Source of the DNA: an uncultured Collinsella sp.
Lineage (GTDB): Bacteria; Actinomycetota; Coriobacteriia; Coriobacteriales; Coriobacteriaceae
Direction of reading: 5' to 3'
DNA: 13,610 nt
Assembly: GCA_902496335.1 (NCBI GenBank)
Contig: CABVAO010000043.1
Span: 1 to 13,610 of the forward strand
Below, in pieces: positions 1-6,015 of this stretch (positions are counted from its first letter, which is position 1; every line of letters starts with the position of its first letter). Under the pieces are notes generated by a model. That model was not told where the DNA came from and did not search any database. It saw only the letters and a program-made list of their open reading frames with translations. Both the position numbers and the translations under genes were made by a program.

Positions 1-69
1 ACTTAATGTGCTCTCCGTGCGAGTCAGGACTGTAGAGCAGCAAACTTAAACCGCAGGCCGCCCGGCCCG

Positions 70-105
70 GGAATCCGCCCCTGCGCACAGGAGGGGATTC
101 CTTTT
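70..105 (+). terminator. Intrinsic terminator upstream of the str operon
   Basis: Bases 70-82 pair with 89-101 to form a GC-rich stem of about 12 bp with one bulged base on each side and a 6-nt loop. The outer seven pairs (GGAATCC/GGATTCC) are perfect. The stem runs directly into TTTT at 102-105. This is a classic rho-independent terminator for a plus-strand transcript entering from the left. It would insulate the str promoter at 161-189 from that upstream unit. Bases 1-69 show no recognisable coding sequence. The upstream gene cannot be identified from the window; rpoC would be the usual neighbour. Confidence 0.75.
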
Positions 106-134
106 GTGTAGGCTTTGCGGAAATATGCTCATTT

Positions 135-190
135 TAGGATACGCCCGGCGGCGTGGTCTGTTGACGGCACAGCTAACGCCACGTATCCTA
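135..190. repeat. Perfect 9-bp inverted repeat flanking the str promoter
   Basis: TAGGATACG at 135-143 is the exact reverse complement of CGTATCCTA at 182-190. The right arm contains the proposed -10 hexamer of the str promoter (TATCCT, 184-189). The left arm lies about 18 bp upstream of the -35 hexamer. The arm centres are 47 bp apart. It could be a paired regulator site, the trace of a symmetrical bidirectional promoter (the minus-strand copy at 136-141 also reads TATCCT), or chance. Only the sequence symmetry is observed; the function is unknown. Confidence 0.4.
161..189 (+). promoter_or_regulatory. Sigma70-type promoter of the rpsL-rpsG-fusA-rpsJ operon
   Basis: The -35 hexamer TTGACG (161-166, five of six consensus bases) is followed by an optimal 17-nt spacer and the -10 hexamer TATCCT (184-189, four of six). 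Transcription should start near 195-197, giving a leader of about 87 nt before rpsL. No comparable pair was seen elsewhere in 106-270. The site lies downstream of the terminator at 70-105 and upstream of the first str gene, as expected for this operon's main promoter. Confidence 0.7.
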
Positions 191-205
191 TCGAACTGCG
201 TGTTT

Positions 206-228
206 CGTAGGGGGATGCTGACCCCTCG
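206..228 (+). other. Small hairpin in the str operon leader
   Basis: AGGGG (209-213) pairs with CCCCT (222-226) across an 8-nt loop. Two more pairs, CG with CG, can form outside a bulged T at 208. It lies just after the predicted transcription start, in the 5' leader of rpsL. No U-tract follows, so it is not a terminator. It might stabilise the mRNA or take part in leader control, but nothing in the sequence assigns a role. Confidence 0.3.
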
Positions 229-282
229 ATTCAAGCCGTTGCACTTTACAGAAAGCTGGAATCATTCGAGAAGGAGTACGCT

Positions 283-660
283 TTGCCTACTATTAACCAG
301 CTGGTTCGCCAGGGCCGTCGTTCCGTGCCCAAGAAGTCCAAGAACGCTGCTCTGCAGCACAACTCCCAGAAGCGCGGCGTGTGCACCCGCGTCTTCACCA
401 CGAGCCCCAAGAAGCCGAACTCGGCTCTTCGTAAGGTTGCCCGTGTTCGCCTTGTCAACGGCATCGAAGTTACTGCTTACATCCCGGGTGAGGGCCACAA
501 CCTGCAGGAGCACTCCATCGTGCTCGTCCGCGGCGGTCGTGTCCGTGACCTCCCTGGTGTCCGTTATCACGTCATCCGTGGCGCCTACGACGCTGCTCCG
601 GTCCAGAACCGTATGCAGGCCCGTTCCAAGTACGGTGCTAAGCGCCCCAAGGCCAAATAA
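283..660 (+). CDS. rpsL: 30S ribosomal protein S12
   Basis: S12 sits at the 30S decoding centre and controls translational accuracy. The 125-residue product is of normal length and collinear with bacterial S12: it starts PTINQLVR, carries QKRGVCTRV (29-37) and PKKPNSALRK (42-51), and ends ARSKYG-KRP. Lys43, whose mutation gives streptomycin resistance, is the sensitive type. Position 88 is Arg (codon CGT, 544-546) where most bacteria have Lys; the following Asp89 and Pro91 are conserved. The start is TTG, chosen because the family's N-terminus begins right after it and AAGGAG at 271-276 lies 6 nt upstream; no nearby in-frame ATG exists. It is the first gene of the str operon, 73 nt before rpsG. 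Identity is certain. Confidence 0.98.
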   Translation: MPTINQLVRQGRRSVPKKSKNAALQHNSQKRGVCTRVFTTSPKKPNSALRKVARVRLVNGIEVTAYIPGEGHNLQEHSIVLVRGGRVRDLPGVRYHVIRGAYDAAPVQNRMQARSKYGAKRPKAK

Positions 661-685
661 GCCAGATAACGTTTTGATACTTTCG

Positions 686-711
686 CCGTGTGCCGCCTAA
701 GCGCCGCACGG
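686..711 (+). promoter_or_regulatory. Hairpin in the rpsL-rpsG gap, possible S7 control site
   Basis: Bases 686-696 pair with 701-711 around a CTAA loop. The result is an 11-position stem with one C-C mismatch and one G-U pair. It ends 9 nt before the rpsG Shine-Dalgarno sequence (721-726). In E. coli, ribosomal protein S7 represses its own operon by binding the rpsL-rpsG intercistronic RNA. The position here fits that role, but sequence similarity to the E. coli site was not established. No T-run follows, so termination is unlikely. Confidence 0.4.
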
Positions 712-733
712 TAGACACTTAAGGAGATTTCAC

Positions 734-1207
734 ATGCCGCGTCGTGCAGCAGCTAATCGTCGTGAGGTTCAGCCTGACGCCGTTTACAACAACCGCCTGG
801 TGACTCAGCTCATCAACAAGGTCCTTCTTGACGGCAAGAAGGCCACCGCTGAGCGCATCGTTTACACCGCTTTCGAGATCGTTGCCGAGAAGTCCGAGGG
901 TGGCGACGCTCTCGCTACCTTCAAGAAGGCTATGGACAACGTCAAGCCCACGCTCGAGGTTAAGCCCAAGCGTGTCGGTGGCGCTACCTATCAGGTCCCG
1001 ATGGAGGTCAACTCCCGTCGTTCCACCGCTCTGGGTATCCGCTGGATCGTCAACTTCTCCCGCGCTCGCAAGGAGAAGACCATGGCCGAGCGTCTCGCCA
1101 ACGAGATTCTCGACGCTTCCAACGGCCTGGGCGCTTCCGTCAAGAAGCGTGAGGACGTCTTCAAGATGGCCGAGGCCAACCGCGCGTTCTCTCACTATCG
1201 TTGGTAA
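734..1207 (+). CDS. rpsG: 30S ribosomal protein S7
   Basis: S7 is a primary 16S rRNA-binding protein that nucleates assembly of the 30S head and contacts the E-site tRNA. In some bacteria it also represses the str operon. The 157-residue product matches the family along its full length: MPRR start, NKVLLDGKKATAERIVY (residues 28-44), KPTLEVKPKRVGGATYQVP (71-89), then the R-RST-A--WI block and the C-terminal KKREDVFKMAEANRAF-HYRW. The ATG is preceded by AAGGAG (721-726) with a 7-nt spacer. It lies 19 nt upstream of fusA, clearly in the same transcript. A hairpin before its ribosome binding site may mediate autoregulation. Confidence 0.98.
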   Translation: MPRRAAANRREVQPDAVYNNRLVTQLINKVLLDGKKATAERIVYTAFEIVAEKSEGGDALATFKKAMDNVKPTLEVKPKRVGGATYQVPMEVNSRRSTALGIRWIVNFSRARKEKTMAERLANEILDASNGLGASVKKREDVFKMAEANRAFSHYRW

Positions 1208-1226
1208 GTTAAGGTAAGGAACTAAC

Positions 1227-3326
1227 ATGGCTAAGCCTAAGTACAAGCTTTCCGATACCCGTAACATCGGCATCATGGCCCACATCGATGCCGGTAAGAC
1301 CACCACGACCGAGCGTATTCTTTACTACACCGGTAAGACCCACAAGATCGGTGAGGTCCATGAGGGCGCTGCCACCATGGACTGGATGGTTCAGGAGCAG
1401 GAGCGCGGCGTAACCATTACCTCCGCTGCTACCACGTGCTTCTGGAACAAGGACGGTAAGGACTACCGCATCCAGATCATCGACACCCCGGGCCACGTTG
1501 ACTTCACCGCCGAGGTCGAGCGCTGCCTGCGCGTCCTCGATGGCGCTGTCGCCGTCTTCGACGCCGTTGCCGGCGTTCAGCCCCAGTCTGAGACCGTTTG
1601 GCGTCAGGCTTCTACCTTCAACGTCCCCCGCATCGCCTTCATCAACAAGTATGACCGCGTGGGCGCTGACTTCTTCAACGCTATCGAGACCATGAAGGAT
1701 CGTCTCGACGCTAACGCCGTGGCCGCTCAGGTCCCGATGGGCGCCGAGGACAACTTCTGGGGCGTCATCGACCTGGTCACCATGACTGCATGGGACTTCA
1801 AGGCCGACGAGAAGGGTATGACCTACCCCGAGCCGATGGACGAGATCCCGGCTGAGTTTGCCGACATCGCTGCCACCAAGCGCGAGGAGCTCCTCGACGC
1901 TGCTGCCAGCTTTGACGACGAGCTCATGGAGAAGATCCTCATGGAGGAGGACTTCACCGTCGAGGAGCTCAAGGCTGCTCTGCGTAAGGGCGTTCTGGCC
2001 AACGAGCTCAACCTCGTCTTCGTGGGCTCCGCCTACAAGAACAAGGGCGTTCAGGAGCTGCTCGACGCTGTCGTCGACTACCTGCCCAGCCCGCTCGACG
2101 TTGAGGCTGTCACCGGTACCGATCCGGACACCGGCGAGGAGATCCAGCGTCATCCTTCCTTCGACGAGCCCTTCTCCGGCCTGGTCTTCAAGATCATGAC
2201 CGACCCGTTCGTCGGTAAGCTCACCTACGTCCGCGTTTACTCCGGCCGTGCCGAGTCCGGCTCCTACGTGGTCAACGCTTCCAACGGTCAGCGCGAGCGC
2301 CTCGGCCGCATCCTCGAGATGAACGCCGCCGAGCGTATCGACCGTGACGACGCTGCCGCCGGCGACATCGTTGCTTGCGTCGGCTTCAAGAACTCCACCA
2401 CCGGTGACACCCTGTGCGCCGAGGGCAAGGAGATCGTCCTCGAGAAGATCGAGTTCGCTAAGCCCGTTATCGACGTTGCCATCGAGCCCAAGACCAAGGC
2501 CGAGCAGGACAAGATGTCCCTTGCTCTGACCAAGCTCGCCGAGGAGGACCCGACCTTCCAGGTGTCCACCAACCACGAGACCGGCCAGACCATCATCGCC
2601 GGCATGGGCGAGCTGCACCTCGAGATCATCGTCGACCGTCTGCTCCGTGAGTTCAAGGTTGACGCTAACGTTGGTAAGCCCCAGGTTGCCTACCGCGAGA
2701 CCGCTGGTCACGACGTCGAGAAGGCTGAGGGCAAGTTCGTCCGTCAGTCCGGCGGTCGCGGTCAGTACGGCCACGCCGTCATCAAGCTCGAGAAGATGGA
2801 GGAGGGCTTCGGCTACGAGTTCGTCAACGCTATCGTCGGCGGCGTCGTGCCCAAGGAGTACATCCCGTCCATCGACAAGGGCATCCAGGAGGCCCTGAAC
2901 ACCGGTGTTATCGCCGGCTTCCCGGTCCTCGACGTCAAGGTCACCCTGTTCGACGGTTCTTACCACGAGGTCGACTCCTCCGAGGCCGCCTTCAAGATCG
3001 CCGGTTCCATGGCTATCAAGGACGCCCTCAAGAAGTCCGATCCGCAGCTGCTCGAGCCGATCATGGCTGTCGAGGTCGAGACCCCCGAGCAGTACATGGG
3101 CGACGTTATGGGCAACCTCTCCGGTCGCCGCGGCAAGATCGAGGGCATGGAGGATCGCAAGAACAGCAAGCTCATCCGTGCCAAGGTGCCGCTGGGCGAG
3201 ATGTTCGGTTACGCTACCGACCTTCGCTCCCAGACCCAGGGCCGTGCATCCTACACGATGCAGTTCGACTCTTATGAGCCCGCGCCCAAGTCCATTGTGG
3301 ACGAGGTCATGAGCAAGAACGCCTAA
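1227..3326 (+). CDS. fusA: Translation elongation factor G
   Basis: EF-G is the GTPase that drives tRNA-mRNA translocation and, with ribosome recycling factor, ribosome recycling. The 699-residue length is typical. The G domain shows AHIDAGKT (18-25, P-loop), RGVTI (60-64, switch I), DTPGH (86-90, G3) and NKYD (140-143, G4). In most EF-Gs the G4 motif reads NKMD; the Tyr is unusual but leaves the guanine-specifying N, K and D intact. The G5-like GSAYKNKGVQ and domains II-V follow without interruption, including the domain IV Gly-rich loop GGRGQYGH. The ATG has AAGGA (1216-1220) 6 nt upstream. Codon use is strongly biased, as expected for a highly expressed gene. rpsJ follows instead of tuf. 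It is the only EF-G in the window and is called fusA by operon position. Confidence 0.98.
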   Translation: MAKPKYKLSDTRNIGIMAHIDAGKTTTTERILYYTGKTHKIGEVHEGAATMDWMVQEQERGVTITSAATTCFWNKDGKDYRIQIIDTPGHVDFTAEVERCLRVLDGAVAVFDAVAGVQPQSETVWRQASTFNVPRIAFINKYDRVGADFFNAIETMKDRLDANAVAAQVPMGAEDNFWGVIDLVTMTAWDFKADEKGMTYPEPMDEIPAEFADIAATKREELLDAAASFDDELMEKILMEEDFTVEELKAALRKGVLANELNLVFVGSAYKNKGVQELLDAVVDYLPSPLDVEAVTGTDPDTGEEIQRHPSFDEPFSGLVFKIMTDPFVGKLTYVRVYSGRAESGSYVVNASNGQRERLGRILEMNAAERIDRDDAAAGDIVACVGFKNSTTGDTLCAEGKEIVLEKIEFAKPVIDVAIEPKTKAEQDKMSLALTKLAEEDPTFQVSTNHETGQTIIAGMGELHLEIIVDRLLREFKVDANVGKPQVAYRETAGHDVEKAEGKFVRQSGGRGQYGHAVIKLEKMEEGFGYEFVNAIVGGVVPKEYIPSIDKGIQEALNTGVIAGFPVLDVKVTLFDGSYHEVDSSEAAFKIAGSMAIKDALKKSDPQLLEPIMAVEVETPEQYMGDVMGNLSGRRGKIEGMEDRKNSKLIRAKVPLGEMFGYATDLRSQTQGRASYTMQFDSYEPAPKSIVDEVMSKNA

Positions 3327-3351
3327 GTTCGAGCTCCCTGTTACGTAATCC

Positions 3352-3368
3352 GCGAGAACATCTCTCGC
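3352..3368 (+). other. Hairpin just upstream of the rpsJ ribosome binding site
   Basis: GCGAGA (3352-3357) and TCTCGC (3363-3368) form a perfect 6-bp stem with a 5-nt loop in the 60-nt fusA-rpsJ gap. It ends 7 nt before the GGAGG of rpsJ. It lacks a following T-run of terminator quality (CTCTTT only). It may adjust rpsJ translation or be an mRNA processing site; no function can be assigned. Confidence 0.3.
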
Positions 3369-3386
3369 ACTCTTTGGAGGTTTAAG

Positions 3387-3695
3387 TTGGCTACCCAGAA
3401 GATCCGCATTCGCCTCAAGGGCTATGATCACGAGGTCGTCGATCAGTCCGCGAAGCTCATCGTTGAGACCGCTCAGAAGACCGGCGCTCGCGTTTCCGGT
3501 CCTGTCCCCCTGCCCACCGAGCGCAACCTGTACACGGTTATCCGCTCGCCGCACGTGAACAAGGACTCCCGTGAGCAGTTCGAGATGCGCACCCACAAGC
3601 GCCTCATCGACATCCTCGACCCCACCTCGGGCACCGTTGATTCGCTCATGCGTCTCGACCTCCCCGCTGGCGTCGACATCGACATCAAGCTCTAA
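3387..3695 (+). CDS. rpsJ: 30S ribosomal protein S10 (NusE)
   Basis: S10 belongs to the 30S head and, as NusE, joins NusB in transcription antitermination of rRNA operons. The 102-residue product has the normal length and the family motifs: IRIRLKGYDHEV near the N-terminus, GPVPLPTERNLYTVIRSPHV (39-58) and SREQFEMRTHKRLIDI (62-77). The start is TTG, supported by GGAGG (3376-3380) 6 nt upstream and by the conserved N-terminus. In many bacteria rpsJ opens the S10 operon ahead of rplC. Here it ends the str operon and is followed directly by a strong terminator, so it has been separated from its usual partners. Confidence 0.98.
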   Translation: MATQKIRIRLKGYDHEVVDQSAKLIVETAQKTGARVSGPVPLPTERNLYTVIRSPHVNKDSREQFEMRTHKRLIDILDPTSGTVDSLMRLDLPAGVDIDIKL

Positions 3696-3714
3696 GCGAT
3701 ATCGCTCATAGCTT

Positions 3715-3757
3715 AAAGGGCCCCGCTGCCGTTACGGTAGCGGGGCCCTTTTGTTTT
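3715..3757 (+). terminator. Strong intrinsic terminator ending the str operon
   Basis: Bases 3715-3730 pair with 3736-3751 in a 16-bp stem interrupted only by one G-U pair, with a 5-nt loop (GTTAC). The right arm runs into a T-rich tail (TTTTGTTTT, 3749-3757). It begins 20 nt after the rpsJ stop. On the opposite strand the same stem is followed by only three U residues and then AAGC, so it would stop birA transcripts arriving from the other side less efficiently. Confidence 0.93.
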
Positions 3758-3811
3758 GAGTTTAGATTTTGGGATAGCGAATTCGTCTGCCGAGCCGACG
3801 GCTGCGGCGCC

Positions 3812-4588
3812 CTATTCGCTCAGGGGGCGCAAGGATGCTTCTTCGAAGTGGAAGACGCACAAGCCGCTCTCGGTCTCAATGCATGCGCGGCCGCAATCGT
3901 CGACCGTTCTAAATATGCCTCGTGCCAGCTCGTCTCCAGCGGGGGAGCGGGCGATAACGTGCTTCCCGATCCAATTAAGGTGGGCGATATATTCGTCGTG
4001 GACGGGCGCGAGCGGACCGGCATCTTCTTCCTTGGCGTTGAGGCGCTCTGCCCAGGCATCTGCAGCGTCTATAACTGCGTGATAGACCTCATCGAGGAGC
4101 ATGTCGACGGCAGGTACGCTCTCGTTGAGATCCGAGAGACCGATTGCCGGCAGGCCGCCATCGGGCACCTCTTGGGGCGCATAGTTCACATTGACGCCAA
4201 TGCCGCAGACGGCGAAAGGTTTGCCTTCGTTATCGCGTGCGGCCTCGACCAGAATGCCGCCGAGCTTGCGTCCTCGCGCGACAAGGTCGTTGGGCCATTT
4301 AAGGCGAATCTCGTTTGCAAGACCCTGCTTTTCGAGTGCTTCGAGCACCGCTAGGCCGCTGACGGCGGCAAGACCAGAGAACTTTGCAGGATTAACGCAT
4401 GGGCGCAGGACAATCGAAAGCAATAGGTTGCCGGCGGTTGAATCCCACTTGTGGCCGCGCCGGCCGCGCCCTGCTGTTTGAGCCCGGGCGGCAAGTCCTG
4501 TGCCGTGCGGCGCTCCCTGTTTTCCTGCTTCGAGCAGGTCATCGTTGGTCGATCCGGTTACGTCGACTATCGTTAAACGAGAATCCAT
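3812..4588 (-). CDS. birA: Biotin-[acetyl-CoA carboxylase] ligase (no HTH domain)
   Basis: Biotin protein ligase activates biotin as biotinyl-AMP and transfers it to the acceptor lysine of biotin carrier proteins, here most likely AccB encoded at 9969-10442. The 258-residue product shows the family motifs: TGSTNDDL (11-18), the biotinyl-AMP loop GRGRRGHKW (40-48), KWPNDL (98-103) and KLGGILVE (108-115), then a C-terminal SH3-like region. It begins directly with the catalytic domain, so it lacks the N-terminal helix-turn-helix of E. coli BirA and should not act as a repressor (class I type). The ATG (4586-4588) is preceded by an excellent AGGAGGTA (minus strand, 4598-4605). It converges on rpsJ and diverges from fabH. 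No convincing birA promoter was found. The symbol birA is used for the enzyme function only. Confidence 0.93.
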   Translation of the reverse strand: MDSRLTIVDVTGSTNDDLLEAGKQGAPHGTGLAARAQTAGRGRRGHKWDSTAGNLLLSIVLRPCVNPAKFSGLAAVSGLAVLEALEKQGLANEIRLKWPNDLVARGRKLGGILVEAARDNEGKPFAVCGIGVNVNYAPQEVPDGGLPAIGLSDLNESVPAVDMLLDEVYHAVIDAADAWAERLNAKEEDAGPLAPVHDEYIAHLNWIGKHVIARSPAGDELARGIFRTVDDCGRACIETESGLCVFHFEEASLRPLSE

Positions 4589-4682
4589 AACAGCTGCTAC
4601 CTCCTAAGTAAATAAGGCAATCGCGCAATGGTGTCGAGAGATAGACACAATGTGAAGCCTTTGTCGCATTTGGACAATTTAA

Positions 4683-4698
4683 TGTTAACACGTCAACA
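4683..4698 (+). promoter_or_regulatory. Operator-like box 1 upstream of fabH
   Basis: TGTTAACACGTCAACA is a 7-2-7 pseudo-palindrome: the halves TGTTAAC and GTCAACA match as inverted repeats at six of seven positions around a central AC. A near-identical copy lies 48 bp downstream (4731-4746). The position, overlapping the likely -35 region of the fabH promoter, suggests a transcription-factor site controlling the fatty-acid operon. It does not resemble the FapR, FabT or FadR consensus sequences as I know them. Binding and regulator identity are inference. Confidence 0.5.
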
Positions 4699-4719
4699 AA
4701 GACTGAAATGCGTTATCCT
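4692..4719 (+). promoter_or_regulatory. Possible promoter of the fabH-accDA operon
   Basis: A promoter must lie in the 176-nt gap between birA and fabH. The best -10 candidate is TATCCT (4714-4719), the same hexamer as in the str promoter. The matching -35 is poor (GTCAAC, 4692-4697, 16-nt spacing), as expected if an activator is needed or if the choice is wrong. A start near 4726 would place box 1 over the -35 region and box 2 just inside the transcript. Confidence 0.3.
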
Positions 4720-4730
4720 CTCTTGGTCGA

Positions 4731-4746
4731 TGTAAACACGTCAACA
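4731..4746 (+). promoter_or_regulatory. Operator-like box 2 upstream of fabH
   Basis: TGTAAACACGTCAACA differs from box 1 at one base; with flanks, the shared core is ATGTWAACACGTCAACAA over 18 bp. The centres are 48 bp apart. It ends 4 nt before the AAAGGAGGT ribosome binding site of fabH. A protein bound here could block transcription start or elongation, or translation initiation. The two copies within 64 bp make chance unlikely, but no regulator is encoded in the window. Confidence 0.5.
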
Positions 4747-4764
4747 ACTCAAAGGAGGTTAGTG

Positions 4765-5724
4765 ATGGGTTTCACGATTCTTGGAACAGGCTCGGCGCTT
4801 CCTGAGCGCAGCGTTTCCAATGACGAGCTGTCTGAGTTCCTTGATACCTCGGATGAGTGGATTTTTACTCGCACAGGTATCAAGAGCCGCCACGTCTGCA
4901 CCACCGAGTCACTTGACGACCTTGCCGTAGCGGCGAGCGAGCGGGCACTCCAGGTGTCCGGAATCGACGCGAGCCAGCTGGATCTGATCGTCTGCTCGAC
5001 GACGACGGGTGACCACCTTGTTCCCGCCGAGGCGTGTGCCGTTGCTGAGCGACTTGGCGCGACGTGCCCTGCCTTCGATGTCTCGGCGGCTTGTGCCGGC
5101 TTCGTATTTGCGCTCGATGTCGCCGAGGGCTATATCGCCCGCAGCCGTGCCGAGCGCGTGCTTGTTGTTGCTGCCGAGCAGATGACGCGCGCGCTCGACT
5201 GGACCGACCGTGCCACCTGCGTGCTTTTTGGCGATGGGGCAGGCGCCGCAGTGATTGAAGCTGGGGGAGACAGTCCCCTTGCCGTTGAGCTTTCGACGGC
5301 GCCCGACGTCGAGACGTTGCGCGTTCCCGGTCTGGTCGGTACCTCGCCGTTTAAGGCTTCCGCAGATAGCGCGAGCGTGCTGTCCATGAACGGCCGCCGC
5401 GTGTTCAAGTTCGGCGTCAACGCCATCTGCGACACGGTCCATAAGCTTGCGATCGATGCGGGCATTTTGGTCGAAGACATCGATCATTTTGTATTCCATC
5501 AGGCTAACGAACGAATCCTGAGCCAGGCGGTCAAGCGCCTGGGCGTGCCGGACGAGCGCGTGGTTCGCACGTTGCGCGAGACCGGCAACATTTCGAGCGC
5601 ATGCATTCCGCTTGCCCTCGACCGGCTGGCAAACGCCGGTGCACTTCACACAGGCGACACCATCGCCTTGGTTGGATTTGGCGCCGGTCTGGATATAGGT
5701 GGCTATCTGCTTCGTTGGAAGTAG
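4765..5724 (+). CDS. fabH: 3-oxoacyl-ACP synthase III (FabH)
   Basis: FabH condenses acetyl-CoA (or a branched starter) with malonyl-ACP to begin fatty-acid synthesis; its starter preference sets straight- versus branched-chain products. The 319-residue thiolase-fold protein carries the Cys-His-Asn triad: Cys110 in SAACAGF, His245 in HQANERIL and Asn275 in GNISSACIPLAL. The N-terminal WI-TRTGI--RH motif is also present. The frame is open from an ATG at 4708, but the family starts near MGFTILGTG. The ATG at 4765 lies 6 nt after GGAGG (4754-4758); a GTG at 4762 is in frame but too close. It is the first gene of the operon, 52 nt ahead of acpP in an A-rich gap. Confidence 0.96.
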   Translation: MGFTILGTGSALPERSVSNDELSEFLDTSDEWIFTRTGIKSRHVCTTESLDDLAVAASERALQVSGIDASQLDLIVCSTTTGDHLVPAEACAVAERLGATCPAFDVSAACAGFVFALDVAEGYIARSRAERVLVVAAEQMTRALDWTDRATCVLFGDGAGAAVIEAGGDSPLAVELSTAPDVETLRVPGLVGTSPFKASADSASVLSMNGRRVFKFGVNAICDTVHKLAIDAGILVEDIDHFVFHQANERILSQAVKRLGVPDERVVRTLRETGNISSACIPLALDRLANAGALHTGDTIALVGFGAGLDIGGYLLRWK

Positions 5725-5776
5725 TCGCACATAGGAAATAAAAACGCCCCTAGGGCACAACCAAAGGAGAACTACC

Positions 5777-6013
5777 ATGGCAGATCAGAAGACCTTCGAG
5801 CGCGTTTGCGACGTTATCCGCGAGACCGCCGGTCTTGACGATGTCGAGATGAAGCCCGAGTCCACGCTCGAGGAGATTGGTCTCGACAGCCTGGGCACCG
5901 TCGAGATCCTCGTTGCCGTCGAGGACGAGTTTGGCATCCAGCTCGATACCGAGGAGAACCCCAAGACGGTCGGCGAGTTCGCCGATACGGTCGAGGCGGC
6001 ATTGGAGAAGTAG
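5777..6013 (+). CDS. acpP: Acyl carrier protein
   Basis: The acyl carrier protein tethers growing acyl chains through a 4'-phosphopantetheine arm and presents them to all the Fab enzymes encoded around it. At 78 residues it has the typical length, with about a quarter of residues acidic. The modified serine is Ser38 in the GLDSLGTVE motif. ATG follows AAAGGAG (5763-5769) with a 7-nt spacer. Only 2 nt separate its stop from the fabK start, implying coupled translation. Its place between fabH and fabK is the same as in streptococcal fab clusters and supports a fatty-acid rather than polyketide role. Confidence 0.97.
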   Translation: MADQKTFERVCDVIRETAGLDDVEMKPESTLEEIGLDSLGTVEILVAVEDEFGIQLDTEENPKTVGEFADTVEAALEK

Positions 6014-6015
6014 AG

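Noticed and set aside
1..69. Possible 3' end of an upstream gene such as rpoC
   Set aside because: Two frames hit stops early and the third is open only to position 49, with no recognisable C-terminal sequence, so coding cannot be supported.
1209..3596. A 795-codon open frame on the minus strand opposite fusA and part of rpsJ
   Set aside because: It is the mirror of strongly biased GC-rich codon use. Its translation is a low-complexity mix of Leu, Val, Gly and Asp with no recognisable domain, and the plus strand is unambiguous EF-G.
4708..4764. Upstream in-frame ATG (4708) giving FabH 19 extra residues
   Set aside because: It has no ribosome binding site, the extension would run over the putative operator box, and the FabH family begins at MGFTILGTG, right after a strong Shine-Dalgarno sequence.
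4589..4764. birA promoter using TTGACG on the minus strand inside the operator-like boxes
   Set aside because: TTGACG occurs in both boxes on that strand, but no acceptable -10 hexamer lies 16-18 nt downstream of either.
5741..5760. GCCC-CTA-GGGC in the fabH-acpP gap as an internal terminator
   Set aside because: The stem is only 4 bp with a 3-nt loop and no T-run follows. The surrounding A-rich stretch more likely aids translation of acpP.
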